A DNA stretch of 64,000 nucleotides from an uncultured Faecalicatena sp. Its GTDB lineage: Bacteria > Bacillota > Clostridia > Lachnospirales > Lachnospiraceae. Position 1 is the first letter of the stretch. Every line of letters starts with the position of its first letter. Shown piece after piece: positions 25,338 to 32,419 of this stretch. The stretch covers positions 1-64,000 of the forward strand of contig CAOKHZ010000007.1 of the NCBI GenBank assembly GCA_948468385.1, read 5' to 3'. The notes under the pieces were generated by a model. That model did no database searches. It was given only the letters and a program-made list of their open reading frames with translations, and was not told where the DNA came from. The position numbers and the translations under genes were made by a program.

Positions 25338-27293
25338 ATGATTACAAAACATACTTATGGAAACCCGTTTAACACCGAGGCCGTCGTAGAGGCCGTGCCG
25401 AACGCGGAGGACGCGCCCGCATACGGCAGCGTCTCCCTCGAAAAGGGATTCGCCTTTTCCTATACAATGGCCGCCCAGGACATCGTATACGGACTTGGCG
25501 AGGCGATACGCGGCATCAACAAGCGCGGACACCTTTACGTCAGCAACTGCTCTGACACGCCGGATCACCTCGAAGACATGGCATCCATGTACGGCGCCCA
25601 CAATTTTTTAATTATTGACGGCGAAGAAACCTTTGGCTTGTTCTTTGATTACCCAACGGCGATAACCTTTGACATCGGCTACACGTTGCAGGACAAACTG
25701 ACCGTCTCCTGTGAAGAGGCCGACTTGGATTTATACGTCATTGACGGGGAAAACGCTTACGACATCGTAAAGCAGTTCCGTAAAATCATCGGCCGCAGCT
25801 ACATCCCGCCGAAATTCGCTTTCGGCTTTGGCCAGAGCCGTTGGGGCTACACGACCGCCGACGACTTCAAAAACGTCGTAAAAGGATATCGCGAGAATCA
25901 TATTCCGATGGATATGCTCTATATGGACATTGATTATATGGAATCTTATAAGGATTTTACCGTAAACGAGAAAAATTTCCCGGACTTCAAGGCATTTGTT
26001 GACGAGATGAAAGCCCAGGACATTCACCTCGTTCCAATTATTGACGCGGGAGTCAAGATTGAAGAGGGATATGACGTTTATGAAGAGGGCGTAGAAAACA
26101 ATTACTTTTGCAAACGTGAAGACGGCAGCGACTTCGCGGCGGCCGTATGGCCGGGACGCACTCATTTCCCGGACGTGTTAAACAAGGAGGCTCGGGAATG
26201 GTTCGGCGGCAAGTACGAGACATTAATTTCTCAGGGCATCGACGGCTTCTGGAACGACATGAACGAACCCGCCATCTTCTATAGTGACGAAGGGTTGGCC
26301 AAATACAAGGAATTTTTACAAACTTATCAGAACGACAAAGACGACCAGATTCCGTTTTTCGCCGTTCAGTATCTGCCCAAAACATTGTCCAACAGCCCGG
26401 AGGATTATAAACGGTTCTACCACAACGTGGATGGCAAAATGGTTCGCCACGACAAGGTGCACAACCTTTTCGGCTACAACATGACCCGCGCGGCAGGCGA
26501 GGCGTTTGAAAAAATCAGCCCGGATAAGCGAATCCTGATGTTTTCCCGCTCCTCCTATATTGGAATGCACCGTTACGGCGGCATCTGGACGGGGGACAAC
26601 AAGTCCTGGTGGTCGCACCTTTTACTGAACCTGAAAATGATGCCGACGCTCAACATGTGTGGATTCCTTTACACGGGTGCCGACTTGGGCGGTTTTGGAG
26701 CCAACACGACCCGCGACCTTTTACTTCGCTGGCTGGCACTTGGCATATTCACCCCGTTGATGCGCAATCATTCAGCAATAAGGACGCGTGACCAGGAATG
26801 CTACCGATTTGAAAACGTGGAGGACTTCCGCCATGTGATTGGCATCCGCTACCGCCTGATTCCGTACCTCTACAGCGAATACATGAAAGCCGCGTTAAAC
26901 GACGACATGTATTTCAAGCCGTTGGCATTCGACTATCCAAAAGACGAGATGGCCCGTGAAATCGAAGACCAGTTGATGCTGGGAAATGAAGTCATGATTG
27001 CCCCGGTTTATACGCAGAATGCGTCCGGACGTTACGTTTATCTGCCGGAAGAAATGAAATTTGTCAAATTCATGCCGGACGGAAGCATTTACGAGGAAAC
27101 ATTGCCACAAGGCTCTCATTTTGTAAAAATCGCCTTGAACGAAGTTTCCATGTTTATCCGCAAGGGAAAATGCGTCCCCGTTGTGGACGTTGCAGAATCC
27201 GTGAACAAAATCGACATGGGCACGTTGCGTTACATTGGTTATGAAAACGCGGAATACGACTTGTACGAGGATGACGGAATCAGCCGGATTTAA
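25338..27293 (+). CDS. glycoside hydrolase family 31 alpha-glucosidase-type enzyme
   Basis: A 651-residue cytoplasmic GH31 enzyme with no signal peptide. The catalytic nucleophile region is GFWNDMNEPAIF (near residue 310), preceded by the substrate-site segment MDMLYMDIDYMESYKDF, and followed by the acid/base region GGIWTGDNKSWWSHL and GADLGGFGANTT. GH31 enzymes cleave alpha-linked glucosides or xylosides, and the exact linkage cannot be read. AAGGAGG precedes the ATG by 11 bases. Divergent AraC regulators suggest sugar induction. A strong bidirectional terminator follows. Confidence 0.88.
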   Translation: MITKHTYGNPFNTEAVVEAVPNAEDAPAYGSVSLEKGFAFSYTMAAQDIVYGLGEAIRGINKRGHLYVSNCSDTPDHLEDMASMYGAHNFLIIDGEETFGLFFDYPTAITFDIGYTLQDKLTVSCEEADLDLYVIDGENAYDIVKQFRKIIGRSYIPPKFAFGFGQSRWGYTTADDFKNVVKGYRENHIPMDMLYMDIDYMESYKDFTVNEKNFPDFKAFVDEMKAQDIHLVPIIDAGVKIEEGYDVYEEGVENNYFCKREDGSDFAAAVWPGRTHFPDVLNKEAREWFGGKYETLISQGIDGFWNDMNEPAIFYSDEGLAKYKEFLQTYQNDKDDQIPFFAVQYLPKTLSNSPEDYKRFYHNVDGKMVRHDKVHNLFGYNMTRAAGEAFEKISPDKRILMFSRSSYIGMHRYGGIWTGDNKSWWSHLLLNLKMMPTLNMCGFLYTGADLGGFGANTTRDLLLRWLALGIFTPLMRNHSAIRTRDQECYRFENVEDFRHVIGIRYRLIPYLYSEYMKAALNDDMYFKPLAFDYPKDEMAREIEDQLMLGNEVMIAPVYTQNASGRYVYLPEEMKFVKFMPDGSIYEETLPQGSHFVKIALNEVSMFIRKGKCVPVVDVAESVNKIDMGTLRYIGYENAEYDLYEDDGISRI

Positions 27294-27347
27294 TTCCAAC
27301 GAACGATACGGCATTCGCCGAAACGTGTGCCGCCAGGCACACCATCG

Positions 27348-27382
27348 AAAAGGGAAAGTCGCCAAAACCGACTTTCCCTTTT
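27348..27382. terminator. bidirectional terminator between GH31 gene and deoB
   Basis: A perfect 14-bp stem (AAAAGGGAAAGTCG / CGACTTTCCCTTTT) with a 7-base loop, A-run on one side and T-run on the other. It serves both convergent genes. Confidence 0.88.
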
Positions 27383-27386
27383 CATG

Positions 27387-28688
27387 CTATTTCAGCAAAT
27401 TCAAAATCGAAGTTCCAATCGTCCCCTCCGGCATCCCCACGCCGAAATTATCACAAACCGTCGCCCCTATTACCGCGAACGTGTCCTGCACGGGCAGCTT
27501 TCCGTCACACACGGCTTTGATTGTCACGGATGGATTTGTGTCAGAAACCATGCAATTTGAAGCGACCCGATTCGCACCGGACGCAATGTCGTTTTGCACG
27601 ATTTGTTCCGTGCCCAGCGAAAATCCCTTGCAATACGCCAAAAACGGCACGTTTTCCCGCGTATGGTCCGTCCCCCTATAAGTCGGGTCATTTCCATGAT
27701 CGGCAGTCAAGATAAGCAAATCATCATCACGCAATACCTCAATCAACGCCCCCAGCTTCTCATCAAATTTTTCTATCTCTCGCGCGTACCCATGCGGATC
27801 CCGCCGGTGTCCCCACAACGTGTCAAAATCCACCAGATTCACGAAACACAATCCGCAAAAATCCCGCGCTGCCAGTTCAATCGTCTGTTCCATCCCGTGC
27901 ACCGAACTCTTTGACAATATTTTTTCCGTGATTCCCGCACCCGAAAAAATATCATAAATCTTGCCGACCCCGATCACGTCATATCCAGAATCCGCCAATG
28001 CATTCAGTGCCGTGCGGCCAAATGGAGCCACCGCATAGTCGTGGCGATTCTTGGTTCGCACAAATTCACCCTTTCGCATCCCGACATACGGGCGGGCAAT
28101 CACGCGCCCCACCTTCCACTCCTCCTTCATCGTCAGTTCCCTGGCAATCTGACAGCAACGGTACAATTCTTCCAATCCGAACGTCTCCTCGTTTCCGCAA
28201 ATCTGCATGACGGAATCCGCGGACGTATAGACTATCATATTTCCGGTGGCGATTTCCTCTTCCCCGTACTCCTCGATAATATCCGTCCCGGCGGCACTCT
28301 TGTTCCCAATCACCTTATGTCCCGTCCGCCTCTCCAACTCCTCGACCAATTCCTTCGGAAATCCGTGCTCCGTAAACGTGATAAATGGTTTCGAAGTTTC
28401 CAGTCCCATCATTTCCCAGTGTCCGGTCATCGTGTCCTTTCCCCTGCTCCGCTCACGAAGTTCGCCAAAATAACCAAGCGGGCACTCCACCGTCCGCACT
28501 TGTTTCAGTTCCCGCAAATTGGCAAGTCCCAAACTCCGTAAATGAGGAATCCTAAAATCTTCCACGCTCCTTGAAATGTGTCCCAACGTGTCCGCTCCCG
28601 CGTCCCCATACTCCGACGCGTCCCCCGCGCCGCCAATTCCAAGAGAATCCAACACGATTACGAACACTCTGTTAAATCGTTTAACCAA
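27387..28688 (-). CDS. deoB: phosphopentomutase with a C-terminal insertion
   Basis: DeoB interconverts ribose-1-phosphate and ribose-5-phosphate in nucleoside salvage. Alkaline-phosphatase-fold motifs are present: [17 protein letters not shown] with the metal aspartate, [13 protein letters not shown] with the phosphorylated threonine, and [20 protein letters not shown]. The protein is 433 residues, about 35-40 more than usual. The excess is one block at residues 356-396 (bases 27623-27501) between YCKG and [13 protein letters not shown]. It keeps the frame and contains no stop. Start is a TTG after GGGAG. The promoter is at 28816-28845. Confidence 0.88.
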   Translation of the reverse strand: MVKRFNRVFVIVLDSLGIGGAGDASEYGDAGADTLGHISRSVEDFRIPHLRSLGLANLRELKQVRTVECPLGYFGELRERSRGKDTMTGHWEMMGLETSKPFITFTEHGFPKELVEELERRTGHKVIGNKSAAGTDIIEEYGEEEIATGNMIVYTSADSVMQICGNEETFGLEELYRCCQIARELTMKEEWKVGRVIARPYVGMRKGEFVRTKNRHDYAVAPFGRTALNALADSGYDVIGVGKIYDIFSGAGITEKILSKSSVHGMEQTIELAARDFCGLCFVNLVDFDTLWGHRRDPHGYAREIEKFDEKLGALIEVLRDDDLLILTADHGNDPTYRGTDHTRENVPFLAYCKGFSLGTEQIVQNDIASGANRVASNCMVSDTNPSVTIKAVCDGKLPVQDTFAVIGATVCDNFGVGMPEGTIGTSILNLLK

Positions 28689-28815
28689 CTTTCATTCACT
28701 CCCTCTTCTAGCTTAATCAAATTTCCCATGCCGTTTTCTAAATGCCGGTTCTGCCCGTGAAACCCATACGTCCATCGCACGGCCACCACGCCCCGCCAGG
28801 CAATTCCATAAATAC

Positions 28816-28845
28816 AGTATATTGCCTTTCGTCTGAAAAATCCAA
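28816..28845 (-). promoter_or_regulatory. promoter of deoB
   Basis: On the minus strand TTGGAT (28845-28840), an 18-base spacer and TATACT (28821-28816). The leader is about 120 bases with no clear regulatory structure. Confidence 0.55.
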
Positions 28846-28928
28846 TAAAATTTTCTTATTTTACAAATTTTCTATTTCTCCAAAAAAACTCTTTCTTTTT
28901 TTGCCAAACTGTATTATAATGAGCACAT

Positions 28929-29001
28929 GGGGTATTAGCGCAGTTGGGAGCGCGCAACATTCGCATTGTTGAGGCCAGGGGTTCGAATCCCCTATACTCC
29001 A
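28929..29001 (+). tRNA. tRNA-Ala (anticodon CGC)
   Basis: A complete 73-base cloverleaf. The acceptor stem is GGGGTAT / ATACTCC with the G3-U70 pair that identifies alanine tRNAs. The D stem is GCGC/GCGC and the anticodon stem is CAACA/TGTTG around loop TTCGCAT. The T arm is AGGGG-TTCGAAT-CCCCT and the discriminator is A. CCA is not encoded. A TATAAT at 28915-28920 lies just upstream with a poor -35. Confidence 0.93.
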
Positions 29002-29008
29002 CTTACAG

Positions 29009-29032
29009 TGTCCTTTCGGGGACATTTTTTTT
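29009..29032 (+). terminator. terminator of the tRNA-Ala transcript
   Basis: A short hairpin TGTCC / GGACA followed by eight T residues, directly after the tRNA. Confidence 0.8.
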
Positions 29033-29106
29033 ATTTCCACAGCATAATTTGGGCACATTTTTCCGTCTTTCCCCATATACTGTCAATAAGAAATATTTTC
29101 CGCGTC

Positions 29107-29204
29107 CTCACAAGGTGAAAACCATGTAAAACGGAGATTCCGCTTTATGTAGGGCAAAAGCGCCACATGAAACGAAACTTCCACTTTATTTCGACGCTTG
29201 TGAG
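29107..29204 (+). promoter_or_regulatory. structured leader of the LysM gene
   Basis: Arms CTCACAAG (29107-29114) and CTTGTGAG (29197-29204) enclose about 80 bases that contain a small CGGA/TCCG hairpin and two imperfect copies of an ATG-AAAACG...TTCC-CTTTAT pattern. The closing arm ends 17 bases before the start codon. It matches no riboswitch I know. Confidence 0.35.
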
Positions 29205-29221
29205 AATGAAAGGAGCTCGAA

Positions 29222-29473
29222 ATGAAAACGCCCATTGATATCTTATCAGACAAAAAAGAACCGCCGGGAAAAGATTACCATGAAAGCATTCGTAAACAAA
29301 CCTATATCACTTACGTGATTCAATCGGGGGACACCTTGCAAGGCCTTGCCGAAAAATTTGACACCACTTGCCAAACCCTGCTCGCGCTCAATCGGCTTGC
29401 AGCCCCCGCCTGCCTTTATCGCGGCAATACCTTACGCATACCGGAAAACTGCGAAAAAATAATTTCTAAATAG
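29222..29473 (+). CDS. small LysM-domain protein
   Basis: An 83-residue protein consisting of a polar N-terminal 27 residues and one LysM domain (YVIQSGDTLQGLAEKF near residues 31-46, ending with LYRGNTLRIPE). LysM domains bind peptidoglycan or chitin sugars. There is no signal peptide or membrane helix, so the protein may act inside the cell, in the spore coat, or be released by other means. AAAGGAG precedes the ATG. No downstream partner on the strand. Confidence 0.75.
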   Translation: MKTPIDILSDKKEPPGKDYHESIRKQTYITYVIQSGDTLQGLAEKFDTTCQTLLALNRLAAPACLYRGNTLRIPENCEKIISK

Positions 29474-29558
29474 GTTTTTAAGAGTTTCGTAATAAATTTT
29501 CCTCTTCTTTTAGAGAATCAACATATTTTGGACACATTTTGTGAGTATACTAAATGAC

Positions 29559-29700
29559 AGATAGTTGATAAACAACTATCTCCCCCCTCATAAAGTTTAG
29601 ACATCTTGGGGGAAACCTCAGGATGTCGCACTTTACTCTCATTCCTTTAGATAACTATAAACAAGAAAAGCCGCCGGCCGAAAGGTCGGCGGCTTTTCTT
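29559..29700 (+). ncRNA. candidate small RNA with C-rich segment
   Basis: Within the 369-base gap between LysM and the antitoxin gene there are three consecutive strong hairpins. The first is 9 bp, AGATAGTTG / CAACTATCT (29559-29581). The second is 12 bp with GAAA tetraloop and G-U pairs (29600-29627). The third is a 10-bp GC terminator with GAAA loop and T-run (29667-29699). Between the first two is single-stranded CCCCCCTC. A TATACT lies at 29546-29551 but its -35 is poor. C-rich loops in Firmicute small RNAs can pair with Shine-Dalgarno sites. It could instead be the 3' end of the LysM mRNA. Confidence 0.45.
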
Positions 29701-29786
29701 TGTCGGCATGCCCCTTCATAAGTTTTACTCCATCTATCCGGATACATCACACCGTTTTTCTCGTTATAACACTTTCGTGCATCGTG

Positions 29787-29815
29787 TTGACAAATTACGA
29801 AAATTGCATTATTAT
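29787..29815 (+). promoter_or_regulatory. promoter of the toxin-antitoxin pair
   Basis: TTGACA (29787-29792), a 17-base spacer and TATTAT (29810-29815), 27 bases before the antitoxin ATG. Confidence 0.75.
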
Positions 29816-29842
29816 GGTTTTTATAGAAAGGAGTTGACATTT

Positions 29843-30100
29843 ATGGCAAACCTAAACATTCGTGTCGATGACGCGCTAAAACAACAAGCGGAACTTATCT
29901 TCTCCGACATCGGCATCAGCCTTTCCGCCGCAACCACGATATTTCTAAAACAAGTGGTCCGTTGTAACGGCATTCCGTTTGAACTTCGTGCAGATCCCTT
30001 CTACTCAGCCGAAAATCAAGCTCGCCTGCTAATTGCAAAAGAACGCATGGAGCAAACCGGCGGTACCGTTCACGAATTGATTGAGGTGGATAATGATTAA
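29843..30100 (+). CDS. RelB/DinJ family antitoxin
   Basis: An 85-residue protein with the ribbon-helix-helix N-terminus typical of RelB/DinJ: MANLNIRVDDALKQQAELIF, then GISLSAATTIFLKQVVRCNGIPF. The C-terminal part is the toxin-wrapping tail. AAAGGAG lies 9 bases before the ATG. It overlaps the toxin gene by 8 bases. The protein probably represses its own promoter with the toxin as co-repressor, as is usual for the family. Confidence 0.88.
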   Translation: MANLNIRVDDALKQQAELIFSDIGISLSAATTIFLKQVVRCNGIPFELRADPFYSAENQARLLIAKERMEQTGGTVHELIEVDND

Positions 30101-30356
30101 ATCATGGGATGATTTTGCTTGGGAAGATTACTTATACTGGCAAGGACAAGATAAAAAGACTCTAAAACGAATCAACCAACTGTTGTTGGATATTGATCGA
30201 AACGGAAATTCAGGAATCGGAAAGCCCGAACCCTTAAAGGGTAATCTACAAGGATACTGGAGTCGCCGAATAGACGATACGAATCGTCTTATCTATCGCA
30301 TTCATGATAATCGGATTGAGATTTTACAATGCCGCTCCCATTATGGGCAAAAATGA
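30093..30356 (+). CDS. Txe/YoeB family mRNA-interferase toxin
   Basis: An 87-residue toxin with the YoeB order of motifs: WEDYLYWQGQDKKTLKRINQLL, GKPEPLKGNLQGYWSRRIDDTNRLIYRI, and the C-terminal catalytic region LQCRSHYGQK with its histidine and tyrosine. YoeB-type toxins cut mRNA on the ribosome. All expected catalytic residues (Glu, Arg, His, Tyr) seem present, so the module looks intact. Start ATG at 30093 lies within the end of the antitoxin gene. Confidence 0.9.
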   Translation: MIKSWDDFAWEDYLYWQGQDKKTLKRINQLLLDIDRNGNSGIGKPEPLKGNLQGYWSRRIDDTNRLIYRIHDNRIEILQCRSHYGQK

Positions 30357-30362
30357 CAGCAG

Positions 30363-30408
30363 AAAAACCGCCCCCGCGGGAACGCCTCTTACATTCCCGC
30401 GGGGGCGG
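30363..30408 (-). terminator. terminator of yjfB-like gene
   Basis: A perfect 15-bp GC-rich stem (CCGCCCCCGCGGGAA and its complement) followed on the minus strand by TTTTT. It also insulates the convergent toxin gene. Confidence 0.88.
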
Positions 30409-30423
30409 CAAGCCTCCACTCCC

Positions 30424-30603
30424 TTATGCCCTCACGTCTATGTACTGTCCCAATCCCGGTGTGCTGGGAAGCATCTCGAACAGCTGCTGCGCGGCCATCT
30501 CCTGAGTGTCCATGGTTTCCTTCGCGACGGACAAGCTGACATTCATCTGCAGCTTCGCCTCACTCATCGCCATGCTAGTCAATGCGACATCTGAAACATC
30601 CAT
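30424..30603 (-). CDS. YjfB family protein (putative motility-associated)
   Basis: A 59-residue protein read directly from the sequence: MDVSDVALTSMAMSEAKLQM at the start and LFEMLPSTPGLGQYIDVRA at the end. Length and the repeated methionine/alanine helices fit the YjfB family, small proteins linked loosely with motility genes in Firmicutes. A very strong AGAAGGAGG precedes the ATG, suggesting high expression. It stands alone between ksgA and its own terminator. Confidence 0.75.
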   Translation of the reverse strand: MDVSDVALTSMAMSEAKLQMNVSLSVAKETMDTQEMAAQQLFEMLPSTPGLGQYIDVRA

Positions 30604-30669
30604 GCCGAAAACCTCCTTCTAAGGCACGCCCTTTTCAAGCGTCCCTTAAACTATATATCGACACTTCTC

Positions 30670-31623
30670 TTAATTTTCTAAACCATTTTCCACATTTCTG
30701 CCGACCATGGCATCACGCGTTTCCTCGGCATCGCGCCCCTCCCCGCTTCTTAAGCCAGCTTCTGCAAGCCAGTTCGACAGCCTGGTAAACTCTTCCAATG
30801 TCAAAGTTTCCCCGCGCACGCTCGCGCCCTTTCCAAGCGCGTCTATCGCCGCCTCAACCTCCTCCTTGGAAAAATTAAGCTCCGGCGAATTTTTCAACCC
30901 GTTGGCCAACGTCTTCCTCCTCTGCCCAAACGACGCGCGAATGACACGAAACAACAGTCCCTCGTCCGCCACTTGTACCGGCGGGATTTCATACCGCTCC
31001 AGGCGGATGACCGCCGATCCCACCTTCGGCCTCGGCATGAAGCAATTCGGCGGCACGTTTGCAGCCACATAAGGCTTCGCATAATATTGCACCGCCAGCG
31101 ACAAAGCTCCATAATCCTTCGTCCCCGGCTCCGCCTGCATCCGCTCCGCCACTTCCTTTTGCACCATGACGGTCACGCTCTTTAACGGCACATGTCCCTC
31201 AAACAGCCCCATGATAATCGGCGTCGTAATGTAATAAGGAAGATTCGCAACCACCTTGATGGGACGCCCCGCATTTTCCTCACGAACGAGTTTTGCGACG
31301 TCCACCTTCAACACGTCATCGTTGATAATCCGCACGTTTTCATATCCAGACAACGTGTCCTCAAGAACTGGTATCAAGTTTTTGTCAATCTCCACCGCCA
31401 CGACCTTTCCAGCCGCACACGCCAGATACTGCGTCATCGTGCCGATTCCCGGACCGATTTCCAACACCATGTCCTCCCTGGTAATCTCCGCCGCACGAAT
31501 AATCTTGTCCAGCACATGCGTGTCAATCAAAAAATTCTGCCCGAACTTCTTCTGAAAGCGAAATTGATACTTTTGCAAAATAGCAATCGTGTTCTGCGGA
31601 TTGCCAAGCGTCGGCTCCTTCAT
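30670..31623 (-). CDS. ksgA: 16S rRNA dimethyladenosine transferase KsgA/RsmA
   Basis: A 317-residue methyltransferase with FGQNFLID, the SAM-binding loop VLEIGPGIGTMTQYLA and the catalytic NLPYYITTPI motif. It dimethylates two adenines at the 3' end of 16S rRNA during 30S assembly. A C-terminal tail of about 25 residues extends beyond the usual length. The ATG at 31623 follows GGGAGG by 7 bases. It is downstream of tatD, 11 bases away, as in many Firmicutes. Confidence 0.95.
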   Translation of the reverse strand: MKEPTLGNPQNTIAILQKYQFRFQKKFGQNFLIDTHVLDKIIRAAEITREDMVLEIGPGIGTMTQYLACAAGKVVAVEIDKNLIPVLEDTLSGYENVRIINDDVLKVDVAKLVREENAGRPIKVVANLPYYITTPIIMGLFEGHVPLKSVTVMVQKEVAERMQAEPGTKDYGALSLAVQYYAKPYVAANVPPNCFMPRPKVGSAVIRLERYEIPPVQVADEGLLFRVIRASFGQRRKTLANGLKNSPELNFSKEEVEAAIDALGKGASVRGETLTLEEFTRLSNWLAEAGLRSGEGRDAEETRDAMVGRNVENGLEN

Positions 31624-31634
31624 GTCCAACCTCC

Positions 31635-32396
31635 CTATATCCCATAAAATTCCTTCGCGTTTTCTTCCGTCACCCTTATGACCTCCTCCTCACTGACGTT
31701 TTTAATTCCAGCAATCGCCCGCGCCACGTAAGGTAAATTTAGCGACGAATTTCTTTTTCCCCGGTACGGCTCCGGCGCCAGATACGGACAATCCGTCTCC
31801 AGCACGATGTTTGCAAGCGGGATCGCCGCCACCGTCTCTTTCAACCGTTTCCCGTTTTTGAACGTCACCACGCCGCCGACTCCGATTAAATACCCCATCC
31901 GCACATATTCCTCGGCCATTTCCCTCGAATAAGAATAGCAATGGATAATCGCCTTCATTCCCCGCCCGTGCACTTTCAAAATCTCCATCGTGTCGGCCGC
32001 CGCCTCGCGGCTGTGAATGTTGACCGGCACGTCAAGTTTCCTCGCCAACTCCAGTTGTCTGACAAACCAATACTTTTGCTCCTCATGGCTTTGCTTGTCC
32101 CAATAATAATCCAGACCAATCTCCCCGACCGCCACGATTTTTTCCCGCCGCAAAAGCCGCTCCATGCGTGCAAAACATTCCTCGTTCAGCGCCCCCACCT
32201 CATCCGGGTGCACGCCAACCATGCCATACACGTTCGAAAACCGTTCCGTCAATCCCAGCACCTTGTCCCATGAGGCGACAGTCGCGCTGGCGTTGACAAT
32301 CATGCCAACGCCAGCATCCTCCATGGAGCCAAGCAACGCCTCCCTGTCCGTGTCAAATTGTTTATCATCATAATGCGCATGCGTGTCAAAAATCAT
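31635..32396 (-). CDS. tatD: TatD family metal-dependent DNase
   Basis: A 253-residue TIM-barrel hydrolase. Metal ligands are visible: DTHAHYDD at residues 4-11, GEIGLDYYW, PVNIHSREA, IIHCYS and LETDCPYLAPEPYRGKRN. TatD proteins act as 3'-5' exonucleases in DNA repair or turnover. The gene overlaps no neighbour, precedes ksgA, and follows the beta-propeller gene by 23 bases. Confidence 0.92.
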   Translation of the reverse strand: MIFDTHAHYDDKQFDTDREALLGSMEDAGVGMIVNASATVASWDKVLGLTERFSNVYGMVGVHPDEVGALNEECFARMERLLRREKIVAVGEIGLDYYWDKQSHEEQKYWFVRQLELARKLDVPVNIHSREAAADTMEILKVHGRGMKAIIHCYSYSREMAEEYVRMGYLIGVGGVVTFKNGKRLKETVAAIPLANIVLETDCPYLAPEPYRGKRNSSLNLPYVARAIAGIKNVSEEEVIRVTEENAKEFYGI

Positions 32397-32419
32397 AGCC
32401 GCCTCCTAAAATCAGCGCG

